Assembly (NCBI GenBank): GCA_031257075.1 | Contig: JAIRPM010000199.1 | Span: 1 to 13,827, forward strand | Origin: Spirochaetaceae bacterium | GTDB taxonomy: Bacteria; Spirochaetota; Spirochaetia; Treponematales; Breznakiellaceae | Direction of reading: 5' to 3' | DNA length: 13,827 nt | In this document: piece after piece, positions 1 to 7,279 of the stretch | How positions within the stretch are numbered: position 1 is the stretch's first letter | How the letters are laid out: the number at the start of each line of letters is the position of its first letter | The notes under the pieces: model-generated | The model's input: the letters and a program-made list of their open reading frames with translations, nothing else | Database searches by the model: none | Told to the model about the DNA's origin: nothing | Translations under genes and position numbers: made by a program

Positions 1-1
1 C

Positions 2-85
2 CTCTACAAACTGGACGCGGTAATGCAAGGCAACTGCGGCGAACTCTTTGATGCCCTCAAGTTGAACGCAAGGGAAGAAATTTAG
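2..85 (+). CDS. C-terminal end of an unidentified upstream gene (partial)
   Basis: An open frame enters from the left edge and stops at TAG 83-85, encoding the last 27 residues of a protein ending in DALKLNAREEI. Gene-like composition, the absence of other features here, and the gap of only 47 nt to scpA on the same strand suggest the end of a real gene. Too little is present to name it. No obvious terminator separates it from scpA, so read-through into scpA is possible, although scpA also has its own -10 box. Confidence 0.55.
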   Translation, partial: LYKLDAVMQGNCGELFDALKLNAREEI

Positions 86-117
86 CGGGCAAGGGGATAG
101 GGGATAGTTCACAAGTT

Positions 118-126
118 TGATATACT
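118..126 (+). promoter_or_regulatory. Candidate extended -10 promoter of scpA
   Basis: TGATATACT contains the extended -10 dinucleotide TG, one spacer base and TATACT at 121-126 (5 of 6 consensus). No convincing -35 box lies 16-18 bp upstream, as expected for an extended -10 promoter. Only 6 nt separate the -10 box from the GTG start of scpA, so the transcript would start at or next to the start codon and lack a ribosome binding site. Confidence 0.4.
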
Positions 127-132
127 GGCGTT

Positions 133-927
133 GTGGAGACACAAGAACAAGAACTTACCGCCGCGGACAACGTTCAGGCAGAAAACGGGCCTGAAAAACT
201 TGCTTTCAAACTGAACGCTTTTGAAGGTCCGCTCGACTTGCTTCTTTACCTTATCAAAAAAAACGAAGTCAACATTTACGATATTCCTATAGCCGAAATT
301 ACCGAACAATACCTCTATTACCTAAGTTTTGCCACCGAGTACGACCTTGACCAACTTTCAGACTTTCACCTTATGGCGGCAACGCTGATTCTTATCAAAA
401 GCCGTATGCTTCTGCCGGTTGAATTCGCGGATGAGGACGATGCCGGCGACCCCCGTGAGGAACTTGTAGAAAAACTGATTGAATACCAGCGTTTCAAAAA
501 ACTTACTAATCTAATAGAAGAAAAAGAACGCGAGACCGAATGGGTAATTGAACGTAGAAAGATGCAGCGCGCGCTTCCGTTTGATACCGATGAAAATATT
601 TGGCGGCAAATGGATGTCTGGGATTTGCTCAAAACTTTTACCGCTCTTACCAATATTACGTCAGAACGTATTATGGATTTACGCGAAGAAGTGTCGGTAA
701 ACGAAAAAATAACTCTGCTTTCCGAACTGCTGGAAACCAAAAAAGAATGTTATTTTACCGATTTGATTACCCGTAAAGGCGTTCTTATGGATATAGTGTG
801 TGCTTTTTTTGCCCTCTTGGAAGCGGTCAAATACAAAATCGCCGTTATATTACAAAACAAACTTTTTGGCGATATACTGATAAGGCCCGGTGAGGATTTG
901 GGCAGAGAACTTGGTGAATGGAGTTGA
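133..927 (+). CDS. scpA: Segregation and condensation protein A (ScpA)
   Basis: ScpA is the bacterial kleisin that bridges the SMC head domains and, with ScpB, forms the chromosome condensation complex. The 264-aa length fits the family. The diagnostic N-terminal block is at residues 29-64 (AFEGPLDLLLYLIKK followed by VNIYDIPIAEITEQY), next comes the helical LILIKSRMLLP segment (85-95), then an acidic linker (100-115), and a C-terminal winged-helix part with FFALLEAVKYKIAV (225-238). The start is GTG at 133. No Shine-Dalgarno sequence is seen, and an extended -10 box lies 6 nt upstream, so translation may be leaderless. The stop overlaps the scpB start by 10 nt, indicating coupled translation with its partner subunit. 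Identity is secure; the exact start is less so. Confidence 0.93.
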   Translation: METQEQELTAADNVQAENGPEKLAFKLNAFEGPLDLLLYLIKKNEVNIYDIPIAEITEQYLYYLSFATEYDLDQLSDFHLMAATLILIKSRMLLPVEFADEDDAGDPREELVEKLIEYQRFKKLTNLIEEKERETEWVIERRKMQRALPFDTDENIWRQMDVWDLLKTFTALTNITSERIMDLREEVSVNEKITLLSELLETKKECYFTDLITRKGVLMDIVCAFFALLEAVKYKIAVILQNKLFGDILIRPGEDLGRELGEWS

Positions 928-1487
928 ATTTGAGCAGCGAAACGGCGCTGGTAGAAGCGGTATTGTATTTAGAATGTGAACCTGTAGACGAAGACGCTAT
1001 TGCGCGCATTACGGGGCTTTCAAAAAAAGCGGTTGAAATTTGTCTGGAAAATCTTACGCGGCGCTTTGAAGGTGCGGACAGCGGAATGGAACTGGCGCGC
1101 CTAGGCGGCGGCATCATGCTTACGCCCAAAAAAGAATACTGGGATGCGTTGCGCGAGCGCTACGGCAAAAAAAACGAATCCAAACTTTCCCGCGCGGCTA
1201 TGGAGACGCTTGCCATTATCGCTTATTCCCAGCCGATTACCCGTAATGAAATCGAAAAATTGCGCGGCGTTTCCGCCGATACCATGATACGCCTGCTTTT
1301 TGAACGCGGGCTAATTAAAGAAGCCGGCAAAAAAGACATACCCGGCCATCCCATTCAGTACGGCACAACAAAAGAATTCCTCCATGCGTTCCGGCTGGGC
1401 AGCATTGCCGACCTGCCAAAACTGGACGAACATGAAGAAGAACGTTTTGAACTTATTCCGGCCGCCGGTGATGCCGAGACTACATAA
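918..1487 (+). CDS. scpB: Segregation and condensation protein B (ScpB)
   Basis: ScpB dimerises through its winged-helix domains and binds the middle of the ScpA kleisin in the SMC-ScpAB complex. The 189-aa protein has the usual length. Two winged-helix regions are visible: residues about 5-60 (LVEAVLYLECEPVDEDAIA) and about 88-155, the latter with the strongest family signature, LSRAAMETLAIIAYSQPITR followed by EIEKLRGVSAD. The near-invariant PGHPIQYGTTKEFL segment follows at 141-154. The ATG at 918 lies inside the 3' end of scpA. The 3' end overlaps the convergent fabG gene by 8 nt with no terminator between them. Confidence 0.94.
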   Translation: MELNLSSETALVEAVLYLECEPVDEDAIARITGLSKKAVEICLENLTRRFEGADSGMELARLGGGIMLTPKKEYWDALRERYGKKNESKLSRAAMETLAIIAYSQPITRNEIEKLRGVSADTMIRLLFERGLIKEAGKKDIPGHPIQYGTTKEFLHAFRLGSIADLPKLDEHEEERFELIPAAGDAETT

Positions 1488-2217
1488 AAAGCCCGCCGTC
1501 TACAGGAATAACTTGGCCGGTAATATAAGCGGATTCATCAGCGGCTAGAAAACAGGCAAGAGCGGCGATATCCTCCGGCGTACCGAGCCGTTTTAGGGGG
1601 ATAGCGCCGGCAATTTTTTCTTTGGCTTCGCCGGTCATAGCGGCGGTCATGTCGGTGGCAATAAAGCCGGGCGCGATAGCATTGACGCGGACACCGCGGC
1701 TTGCGGTTTCGGCGGCAAGGGTTTTGGTAACGGCGATAAGTCCCGCTTTTGCCGCCGCGTAGTTGGCCTGCCCCCCGTTGCCATGGATGCCCACCACGCT
1801 TGCCATATTGATAATTGTCCCGGAACGTTTGCCTATCATACTGCGGCCAATTGTCCGCGCCACCAGGAACGCGGCGGTAAGGTTCACGTCCAGCACTTTT
1901 TGGAAATCTTCCACGCTCATTCTAAATGAAAGGTTGTCGCGGGTAATACCGGCATTGTTTACCAGAATGTCAAAACCGCCGGCCTCTCCCAGCGCCGTAT
2001 TAATCACCGTTTCGATACCGGCGGTAACGGAAAGGTCGGCGCTTATCCAGTGGAATTTACCGCGGGACGCGGTAATCCTTGTTTCCAAATCCGCCGGTTC
2101 TTTGGTTCCCAAGCCCCAGACTTCGGCACCCTGCGCCAATAATTTTTCACTTACGGCTTTTCCTATACCGCGTGACGCGCCGGTAACAAGCGCTTTTTTT
2201 GTAGATAATTCAAACAT
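1480..2217 (-). CDS. fabG: 3-oxoacyl-[acyl-carrier-protein] reductase / SDR family
   Basis: This is a classical short-chain dehydrogenase that probably performs the NADPH-dependent reduction of 3-oxoacyl-ACP in fatty-acid elongation. With the start at 2217 it is 245 aa, the usual FabG length. Visible motifs are the cofactor loop TGASRGIG (12-19), NNAG (87-90), catalytic N112, S140, Y153 and K157 (YAAAK), and the C-terminal DGG typical of FabG. The frame is open for 40 more codons upstream, but the ATG at 2217 has a clear SD (GAGGAAG, 5-nt spacing), and a promoter lies inside the would-be extension, so the short form is chosen. The gene stands alone with no other fab genes nearby, so another SDR substrate cannot be excluded. 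Confidence 0.88.
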   Translation of the reverse strand: MFELSTKKALVTGASRGIGKAVSEKLLAQGAEVWGLGTKEPADLETRITASRGKFHWISADLSVTAGIETVINTALGEAGGFDILVNNAGITRDNLSFRMSVEDFQKVLDVNLTAAFLVARTIGRSMIGKRSGTIINMASVVGIHGNGGQANYAAAKAGLIAVTKTLAAETASRGVRVNAIAPGFIATDMTAAMTGEAKEKIAGAIPLKRLGTPEDIAALACFLAADESAYITGQVIPVDGGLFM

Positions 2218-2222
2218 AGTAA

Positions 2223-2229
2223 CTTCCTC
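2223..2229 (-). promoter_or_regulatory. Ribosome binding site deciding the fabG start
   Basis: On the minus strand GAGGAAG lies 5 nt before the ATG at 2217-2215. It sets the start of the reductase and argues against the longer open frame reaching 2337. Confidence 0.75.
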
Positions 2230-2251
2230 TTTTGCGTATCGCTCACCATTG

Positions 2252-2280
2252 ATTTTAACATGCCCCGCGCCTTGTTGCAA
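2252..2280 (-). promoter_or_regulatory. Sigma-70 type promoter of fabG
   Basis: On the minus strand TTGCAA (2280-2275) and TAAAAT (2257-2252) are separated by exactly 17 bp. The predicted start of transcription is around 2245, leaving a leader of about 28 nt that contains the SD. This is one of the best-matching promoters in the window. Confidence 0.65.
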
Positions 2281-2330
2281 TGTATCAACATTCCGTTGCG
2301 CGCTTCCGCGAATTTTTGCCGCGTCCCCTG

Positions 2331-2359
2331 TTGACAAATTACGGTATTGTTGTCATTAT
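2331..2359 (+). promoter_or_regulatory. Candidate promoter of the ABC transporter operon
   Basis: A perfect TTGACA at 2331-2336 is followed after 17 bp by CATTAT (2354-2359, 4 of 6 consensus). Transcription would start near 2366, about 50 nt before the ATPase start at 2416. The -35 box of this promoter and that of fabG are divergent and about 50 bp apart, so the 198-bp region serves both directions. Confidence 0.5.
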
Positions 2360-2415
2360 CGTGTGCACGCTGGTTAGAGCCAATTTAATCAGTATTTCCC
2401 TAAGGGCGGATTTAT

Positions 2416-3099
2416 ATGAATGTTGTTGAAGCGGTCAATGTAGTAAAAGATTATGAGATGCACAAACTTGTTGTACATGCGCTGCGGGGTATCAATTTGA
2501 ATTTTACGGCGGGTGAATTTGCGGCGGTTGCGGGGCCGTCAGGAAGCGGGAAATCGACATTTCTCCACCTTGCCGGCTGTCTTGATACCATTACGGCGGG
2601 GACTTTGCGTATTGAAGGGCGCGATGTGGCGGGTTTGTCCAAGACAGAATTGGCGCTGCTCCGCCGGAACCGGATAGGCTTCATTTTTCAGGCGTACAAT
2701 TTAATCCCTGTGCTGACGGTTTTTGAAAACATCGCGTTTCCGCTTACCCTGCTTGGCGTAGACAAACACGAAATCCGCAGCCGGACTATGGCGGCGCTGG
2801 AGAGCGTGGGGCTTTCCGGCATGGAAAAACGCCGTCCCAAAGAAATGTCCGGCGGGCAGCAGCAGCGTGTCGCTATTGCCCGCGCCCTTGTTAAACAGCC
2901 GGTTCTCATTCTGGCCGACGAGCCGACCGCAAACCTTGATTCGAAAATCGGCCATGAAATTCTGGAAACGATGGCCGCCCTCAACCAAAGCGCCGGCACA
3001 ACATTCATCTTTTCGACCCATGACCAGATGGTAATGGATTACGCGCGCAGAATTGTGCGCATCCGGGACGGTTGTGTAGAAAAGGATGAAAAAAAATAA
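2416..3099 (+). CDS. ABC transporter ATP-binding protein, LolD/MacB type
   Basis: A cytoplasmic ATPase subunit that powers the FtsX-type permeases encoded next. All nucleotide-binding motifs are intact in the 227 aa: Walker A GPSGSGKST (40-48), Q-loop Q92, ABC signature MSGGQQQR (144-151), Walker B LILADEPT (164-171), D-loop NLD (173-175) and switch H202 in STHD. The short length and the IGFIFQAYNLIPVLTVFEN stretch are typical of the LolD/MacB/FtsE subclass, which extrudes lipoproteins, peptides or small molecules or transmits mechanical force, rather than importers. A weak SD (AAGGG, 2402-2406) precedes the ATG. The stop TAA is directly followed by the ATG of the first permease. The substrate is unknown: lipoprotein release (Lol) is plausible because two unlike permeases follow, as in LolC/LolE, but no Lol partner gene is present here. 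Confidence 0.92.
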   Translation: MNVVEAVNVVKDYEMHKLVVHALRGINLNFTAGEFAAVAGPSGSGKSTFLHLAGCLDTITAGTLRIEGRDVAGLSKTELALLRRNRIGFIFQAYNLIPVLTVFENIAFPLTLLGVDKHEIRSRTMAALESVGLSGMEKRRPKEMSGGQQQRVAIARALVKQPVLILADEPTANLDSKIGHEILETMAALNQSAGTTFIFSTHDQMVMDYARRIVRIRDGCVEKDEKK

Positions 3100-4596
3100 A
3101 TGAACTTGTTGTCAACTCTTTTTGAATTGAAAAAAATAGCGCTGCGCAACCTTGCCCGGCACAAAGCAAAAACATGTATCACCTGCGCGGCAATAATGAT
3201 TAGCGTAACGGTGTATATTTGGATGCAAAGTTGGCTGGGCGGTATGGCAACCGAATCGCGGCGCAATATCGTAAACTATGAGATGGGCGCGGCAAAGGTA
3301 CAGTCTAAGCGCTACTTTGAAAAAAAAGATGAATTGCCCGCTTATGAGAATTTTTCCAACTGGGAAGCGTACCGGCAGGCGCTGGAGGCCGCCGGTTATG
3401 ATGCCGCGCCGCGTTATACGTTCAACGGGACGCTCTATTCGCTTGCCGGTTCCGCGCCGCTTGCGATTTACGCCGTTGACCCTGATGCCGAAAAAAGGGC
3501 GCTGGCATACGCTGACTATGTCAATTTCGGCCGTTTTATCGAGCCGGGCGAATTCGGCATCGTTTTGGGGGCGCAGACGGCGGACAAACTCAAACTGGGC
3601 GTTCCGGCCCGCCTTGCCGAAAAGGAACTGGACGAATTAACCGGCGGTTTGGACGGGGAATTTATCCGCGGATGGTACCAGCCTGATACGCGGGCGGGGG
3701 AAGGCTATACGCTTAAATCCGGCCTTTCCGCCGCGGACAAAGCCCGGCTCTGGGGCTTATTCGACACGATGGGCCGCAATGACGTGAGGATTTCGACGGT
3801 TATTGATTACAAAGACGGGGAGAACGCCGCCGGCGAAGATGTCGTGCGGCATGTCTACCAGGTGATAGACGCAAAAGTTGTGGGGACGGTAAATTCGCCG
3901 GACCCGGCTACAAACTTCAACGCGGCATATATCCCGCTCGATGTCCTGCAAGGCGAGGAAGGGATGATGCTCGAAGGCCGTATCACTGAAATCCTTATAC
4001 GCGACAAAACAATGACACCGGCAGACCTGACGGGCAAGCGCGAAACCAAGGCTGCTATCCGCGAAGCGTTTGCGCTCACGCCGCTGCCGCCGGAACTCGA
4101 TGTGTTTACATGGGAAGACTATGCCGGCGATTATCTTGGTTATGAAACAATGGAATTGGGCGCGACCTCTATCCTTTCGTTGCTGTTGTTTTTTCTCGCG
4201 CTTACCGGCATTTCAAATACAATGCTGCTTTCCATTCTGGAACGCGGCAAAGAAATCGGGATGATGCGGGCGCTCGGGATGACGGATGGCCAACTGACGC
4301 TTGTCTATGTATTTGAAGCGGCGGCGCTGGGTTTGCTCGGCTCGGTACTCGGCATAATTCTGGGCTGCGTTCTTAACTACCCGATGGTAAAGTACGGTAT
4401 TGATTTTTCGGAGATGCTTGAACAGCTAAACGGTTCTATGGGTTACCGCGTGGTCGGCAACTTCCGCAGTATGTGGAGCATTCCCGTTATTGCCGGTTCC
4501 GGCATCGTGGCGACAATCCTGTCGGCGCTCACCGCCATAGTGCCCACGCGCCGCGTACTGCGGATGCCTATAACGGACAGTTTGCGCTTTGAATAA
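3100..4596 (+). CDS. FtsX/LolC-type ABC transporter permease, first copy
   Basis: A 498-aa inner-membrane permease with the MacB/LolC plan. One N-terminal membrane segment (about 25-44) follows the basic RNLARHKAK stretch, then comes a large extracytoplasmic domain of about 300 residues (50-350), then three C-terminal membrane segments at about 355-378, 403-427 and 460-482. The coupling segment ERGKEIGMMRALGMT (381-395) between the second and third membrane segments is the family hallmark. The periplasmic domain is longer than in the second permease, with an extra charged region around 175-250. The start abuts the ATPase stop with no gap, so translation is probably coupled. It presumably forms a heterodimer with the product at 4669. 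Cargo is unknown. Confidence 0.88.
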   Translation: MNLLSTLFELKKIALRNLARHKAKTCITCAAIMISVTVYIWMQSWLGGMATESRRNIVNYEMGAAKVQSKRYFEKKDELPAYENFSNWEAYRQALEAAGYDAAPRYTFNGTLYSLAGSAPLAIYAVDPDAEKRALAYADYVNFGRFIEPGEFGIVLGAQTADKLKLGVPARLAEKELDELTGGLDGEFIRGWYQPDTRAGEGYTLKSGLSAADKARLWGLFDTMGRNDVRISTVIDYKDGENAAGEDVVRHVYQVIDAKVVGTVNSPDPATNFNAAYIPLDVLQGEEGMMLEGRITEILIRDKTMTPADLTGKRETKAAIREAFALTPLPPELDVFTWEDYAGDYLGYETMELGATSILSLLLFFLALTGISNTMLLSILERGKEIGMMRALGMTDGQLTLVYVFEAAALGLLGSVLGIILGCVLNYPMVKYGIDFSEMLEQLNGSMGYRVVGNFRSMWSIPVIAGSGIVATILSALTAIVPTRRVLRMPITDSLRFE

Positions 4597-4656
4597 GGCG
4601 TTTTCAACGGAAGCGCGGATAACCCCCAACGGGTGCGGGCGCGGTGTTTCCCGAAC

Positions 4657-4665
4657 GAGGAGAGG
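4657..4665 (+). promoter_or_regulatory. Ribosome binding site of the second permease
   Basis: GAGGAGAGG lies 3-6 nt before ATG 4669. It fixes that start in preference to the in-frame GTG at 4633, which has no SD. Confidence 0.7.
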
Positions 4666-4668
4666 TAT

Positions 4669-5937
4669 ATGAAGTTTCTGAGAGGCGGCACGAGCGCGCT
4701 TATAAAAATCGCTTTTCGCAATATTTTTAGAAATATGCGGCGCACGGGTTTCTGCGTAACGGCGGTTGGTGTGGCGGTGTTTTTCATCGTGTTTTATTCA
4801 TCGCTTATCGCGGGAATGATGGAAAGTATGAACGAAGTAGTGCAGGTATTTGAGACAGGCCATGTCCGTATTGTTTCCAAACAGTACGACGAAGAGCGCG
4901 AGTACAATCCTGTCCAGTATCCGGCCGCGGAGGGGCACCCTTTAAGCGCCGTTCTTGACGATATCCGGGCTCTTCCCAATGTGAAGGCCGTCTTTCCGCG
5001 TATACAAGCGTACGCGACACTCCAGGAGAGCGTCGTGAAGCATGCGGTGCTTTGGGGGATAGACATAGCCGGCGAAACGGCGGTACACAACTTTGACCTG
5101 ACCAGCCGCACGGACGGCCTTATCGAAGGGCGTTATCCCGGGCAGGGCGCCAATGAATGCGCGGTAGGGGCGAAGTTCGCGGAGAAGGCCGGCCTTGCGA
5201 TTGGCGACCGTATCCCGCTCAAAACGGTATCCGCCCAGTTTTCGGACAAGATGTTCGCGCCTGTTATAACGGGCATATTCCGGTTTGACTACGCAATGGC
5301 CGACGGCGAATACATCGTCGTGGATTTTAGCCGCCTCCAGCGCCTTCTCTCGCTGGGCGATGCCGCGCAGCAAATTATCGTTTACGCGGACAAACCCTCC
5401 CAGAGCGGGCAGATAGCGGCCGCGCTGAAAGGCATCCTTACGCCCGCCGACAACATAACGGAATGGCAGGATGAATACTGGATTGCGTTGATGCGTATGT
5501 ATGAACCTTTGTACTTTTGCATCTACCTGATATTCCTTATCGTGGCATGCCTTCTTATCGTCAACACGATTACGATGATTGTCCATGAACGCATCAAGGA
5601 AATAGGCATGATGGGCAGTTTGGGGATGACCCGCGGCGAAATTGTACAGGTATTCTTTTTTGAATCATTGTTTCTGGCGATGGCCGGCGCGACAATGGGC
5701 GTGATTTTGGGCGGCCTTCTCACCGGCATAGGGCAATTTTTCCCGCTGCGCTGGACGGCGCTGACAGGCGAATCAACCTTTGCCTCGATGCCGGCTGCCA
5801 ACGCGATTTTCTTCCAGTTCAGCGGCTTAAGTTTGTTCAAAAGTTGGATACTTGGGGTTGTGGTCGCGTCCGCTTTCACTCTCGTGCCTTCGCTCAAGAG
5901 CGCGTTTGTCGAGCCGGTCGAAGCCCTCCGAAGGTAA
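4669..5937 (+). CDS. FtsX/LolE-type ABC transporter permease, second copy
   Basis: A 422-aa permease with the same architecture as its neighbour: basic RNIFRNMRR (17-25), a membrane segment at about 28-48, an extracytoplasmic domain (50-275), and C-terminal membrane segments at about 280-303, 327-353 and 391-410. The coupling segment HERIKEIGMMGSLGMTRGEI (306-325) is well conserved. The two permeases clearly share the fold but differ in the periplasmic domain, as expected of a heterodimer. The gene is 72 nt downstream of the first permease with its own strong SD, so the stoichiometry may be set by independent initiation. This is the last gene of the operon. No U-tract terminator follows; two CCAAT-type palindromes begin 11 nt after the stop. 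Confidence 0.88.
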   Translation: MKFLRGGTSALIKIAFRNIFRNMRRTGFCVTAVGVAVFFIVFYSSLIAGMMESMNEVVQVFETGHVRIVSKQYDEEREYNPVQYPAAEGHPLSAVLDDIRALPNVKAVFPRIQAYATLQESVVKHAVLWGIDIAGETAVHNFDLTSRTDGLIEGRYPGQGANECAVGAKFAEKAGLAIGDRIPLKTVSAQFSDKMFAPVITGIFRFDYAMADGEYIVVDFSRLQRLLSLGDAAQQIIVYADKPSQSGQIAAALKGILTPADNITEWQDEYWIALMRMYEPLYFCIYLIFLIVACLLIVNTITMIVHERIKEIGMMGSLGMTRGEIVQVFFFESLFLAMAGATMGVILGGLLTGIGQFFPLRWTALTGESTFASMPAANAIFFQFSGLSLFKSWILGVVVASAFTLVPSLKSAFVEPVEALRR

Positions 5938-5948
5938 TGGGCACTGGG

Positions 5949-5995
5949 CCAATCTTACAGATTGGCCTACCAATTCACAGAATTGGCACGCCAAT
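5949..5995 (+). repeat. Two 17-nt palindromes plus a half site, 21-bp period
   Basis: CCAAT-7 nt-ATTGG occurs at 5949-5965 and 5970-5986, and a third CCAAT stands at 5991-5995. The three left arms start exactly 21 bp apart (5949, 5970, 5991), two helical turns. The first palindrome extends to GGCC arms (8-bp perfect stem 5947-5954/5960-5967). A decayed further unit may lie at 5928-5948. The second palindrome supplies the probable -35 box of the next gene. Either an operator array for a dimeric regulator or a pair of RNA hairpins is possible; the regular face-of-helix spacing favours the former. Confidence 0.6.
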
Positions 5996-6010
5996 CCTGC
6001 GGGGTAATAT
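5983..6010 (+). promoter_or_regulatory. Candidate promoter of the ord-like gene
   Basis: TTGGCA (5983-5988, 5 of 6 consensus) and TAATAT (6005-6010, 4 of 6) are separated by 16 bp. The -35 box overlaps the right arm of the second palindrome, and the spacer holds the third CCAAT half site, so binding there would block the polymerase. An SD (AGGTGA, 6024-6029) sits 6 nt before the start codon at 6036. Confidence 0.4.
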
Positions 6011-6035
6011 TTTAATAGTGTATAGGTGAATTTGT

Positions 6036-7094
6036 ATGCGAAATATAAAAGTAATAGTATGGGGGCTGGGCGCTATGGGGTCGGGGATGGCCGAATTGCT
6101 TCTCCGCAAGAAAGGCGTAGAGATTACGGGTATCGCGGGGCGCGGCGGTAAAATCGGCAAGAGCATGTATGATTTTATCGCGGCGGACCGGGAAGGGCGG
6201 CCGGATATCATTATAGGGAAGCCGGAAGACGTTATTACCGAAAAGGCCGCCGATATTGTCCTGCTCTGCACCGATTCGTTTACCGCGCGGGCTTTTGACA
6301 AAATTCAGTTTATCATTGAGAAGAAAATAAACGTGATAACAAGCGCGGAAGAGATGGCCTATCCCGCGGCGCGGGAGCCGGAACTGGCGCGGCGCATTGA
6401 TACGCTTGCGAAGGCGAACGGCGTATCCGTGCTAGGCACCGGTATCAATCCGGGCCTTATCATGGATTTGCTGGCCGTGCTTATGACCGGCTGCTGCCGC
6501 GAAGTGGGCAGCATAGAGGCGCGGCGGGTGAACAGCCTTTCGCCCTTTGGCCCGGCGGTTATGGAAGAGCAGGGTATAGGGCTTACCGAGGAAGAATTCC
6601 GGGCAAAGGCGGCCTCCGGCGCGCTTGTGGGGCATGTCGGTTTTGCCGAATCGATTAGTATGATTGCGGACGCGGTAGGCTGGAAGGTTGACAAGATTAC
6701 CCAGTCGATGGAGCCGCTGATTACGGCGGTTGACCGGGAGGCCCCGCATGGTTTTGCCAAGGCGGGGACTGTGGCCGGGGTTGCTATGAAAGGCGAGGGG
6801 GTTATAGGCGGCGAGGTGAAAATCAGTATGGACCATCCGCAGCAGATAGCGCCCGAAGCGGGGGGTGTTGTTACCGGCGATTATATTACGATACGCGGCA
6901 TCCCGGACATTACGCTTTCTAATGTGCCTGAGGTTCCCGGCGGCATAGGCACCATAGCGATGTGCGTTAATATGATACCCCATGTTATTAACGCCCCGCC
7001 CGGCCTCAAAACAATGATAGACCTCCCCCCGCCCCGCGCCATCATGGGCGATATGCGCGATTTCATCCACAACAAGAATATGCTCGTGCCCTAA
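6036..7094 (+). CDS. ord: 2,4-diaminopentanoate dehydrogenase-like oxidoreductase
   Basis: A 352-aa NAD(P)-dependent dehydrogenase of the dihydrodipicolinate-reductase-like family. It resembles Ord of clostridial oxidative ornithine fermentation, which deaminates 2,4-diaminopentanoate to 2-amino-4-oxopentanoate. The N-terminal Rossmann motif is VWGLGAMGSG (8-17). Other recognisable blocks are NVITSAEEMAYP, GTGINPGLIMDLL and the C-terminal HVINAPPGLKTMIDLP stretch that is characteristic of Ord rather than DapB. The ATG has a good SD, AGGTGA with a 6-nt gap. It appears to be a single-gene transcript under a palindrome-associated promoter. No other gene of the pathway (ornithine racemase, D-ornithine aminomutase, the thiolase-like ortA/ortB) is in the window, so the substrate is inferred from sequence resemblance only and another amino-acid-derived imine/ketone substrate is possible. 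Confidence 0.75.
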   Translation: MRNIKVIVWGLGAMGSGMAELLLRKKGVEITGIAGRGGKIGKSMYDFIAADREGRPDIIIGKPEDVITEKAADIVLLCTDSFTARAFDKIQFIIEKKINVITSAEEMAYPAAREPELARRIDTLAKANGVSVLGTGINPGLIMDLLAVLMTGCCREVGSIEARRVNSLSPFGPAVMEEQGIGLTEEEFRAKAASGALVGHVGFAESISMIADAVGWKVDKITQSMEPLITAVDREAPHGFAKAGTVAGVAMKGEGVIGGEVKISMDHPQQIAPEAGGVVTGDYITIRGIPDITLSNVPEVPGGIGTIAMCVNMIPHVINAPPGLKTMIDLPPPRAIMGDMRDFIHNKNMLVP

Positions 7095-7279
7095 ACGCGC
7101 CGCCCGCCCCGCGGGGGCTTCCCGAAACCGTCCGCCTATAGTACGCTGTTTGTGCAAAGAAAGCGCAAACCTGCCTTGCCGTACATGGGCACTGCCAAAA
7201 AGTTCATAATATCTCCAAAAAGATAGAAATTACCGGCTTTGAAGGTGTAGGGCAAGGTTTTTACCTGTACCGGAAGTTT
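7095..7279. other. Intergenic stretch before the repeat array
   Basis: No gene is supported here. It holds the GC-rich palindrome and hairpin listed separately, a weak -10-like CATAAT (7205-7210) without a convincing -35, and, just before the array (7246-7279), degenerate relatives of the repeat unit (GTGTAGGGCAAGGTT, then CTGTACCGGAAGTTT). The array therefore seems to have decayed at its left edge. A copy of the 10-mer ATGGGCACTG (7185-7194) also occurs at 5937-5946, just before the CCAAT palindromes. Confidence 0.5.
7148..7170 (+). terminator. Hairpin downstream of ord, possible terminator
   Basis: GTTTGTGC (7148-7155) pairs with GCGCAAAC (7163-7170) over 8 bp, with one G-U pair in RNA and a 7-nt A-rich loop. 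It is 54 nt after the ord stop. No U-tract follows, so intrinsic termination is doubtful. A GC-rich self-complementary stretch GCCCCGCGGGGGC at 7106-7118 lies between the two. Confidence 0.3.

Noticed and set aside
2218..2337. N-terminal 40-residue extension of fabG
   Set aside because: The segment contains the promoter and SD of fabG, and FabG proteins start near the glycine-rich motif.
1763..2377. Plus-strand 204-codon frame opposite fabG
   Set aside because: It is antisense to a clear dehydrogenase and shows no recognisable protein features.
4633..4668. GTG start giving a 434-aa second permease
   Set aside because: No SD precedes GTG 4633, while GAGGAGAGG directly precedes ATG 4669 and the basic pre-membrane segment begins there.
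4942..5586. Minus-strand 214-codon frame
   Set aside because: It lies wholly opposite the second permease, has a shadow-like composition and no SD or neighbours on that strand.
6432..7157. Minus-strand 241-codon frame
   Set aside because: It is opposite the well-supported ord-like gene and is rich in His/Arg as typical of antisense shadows in GC-rich genes.
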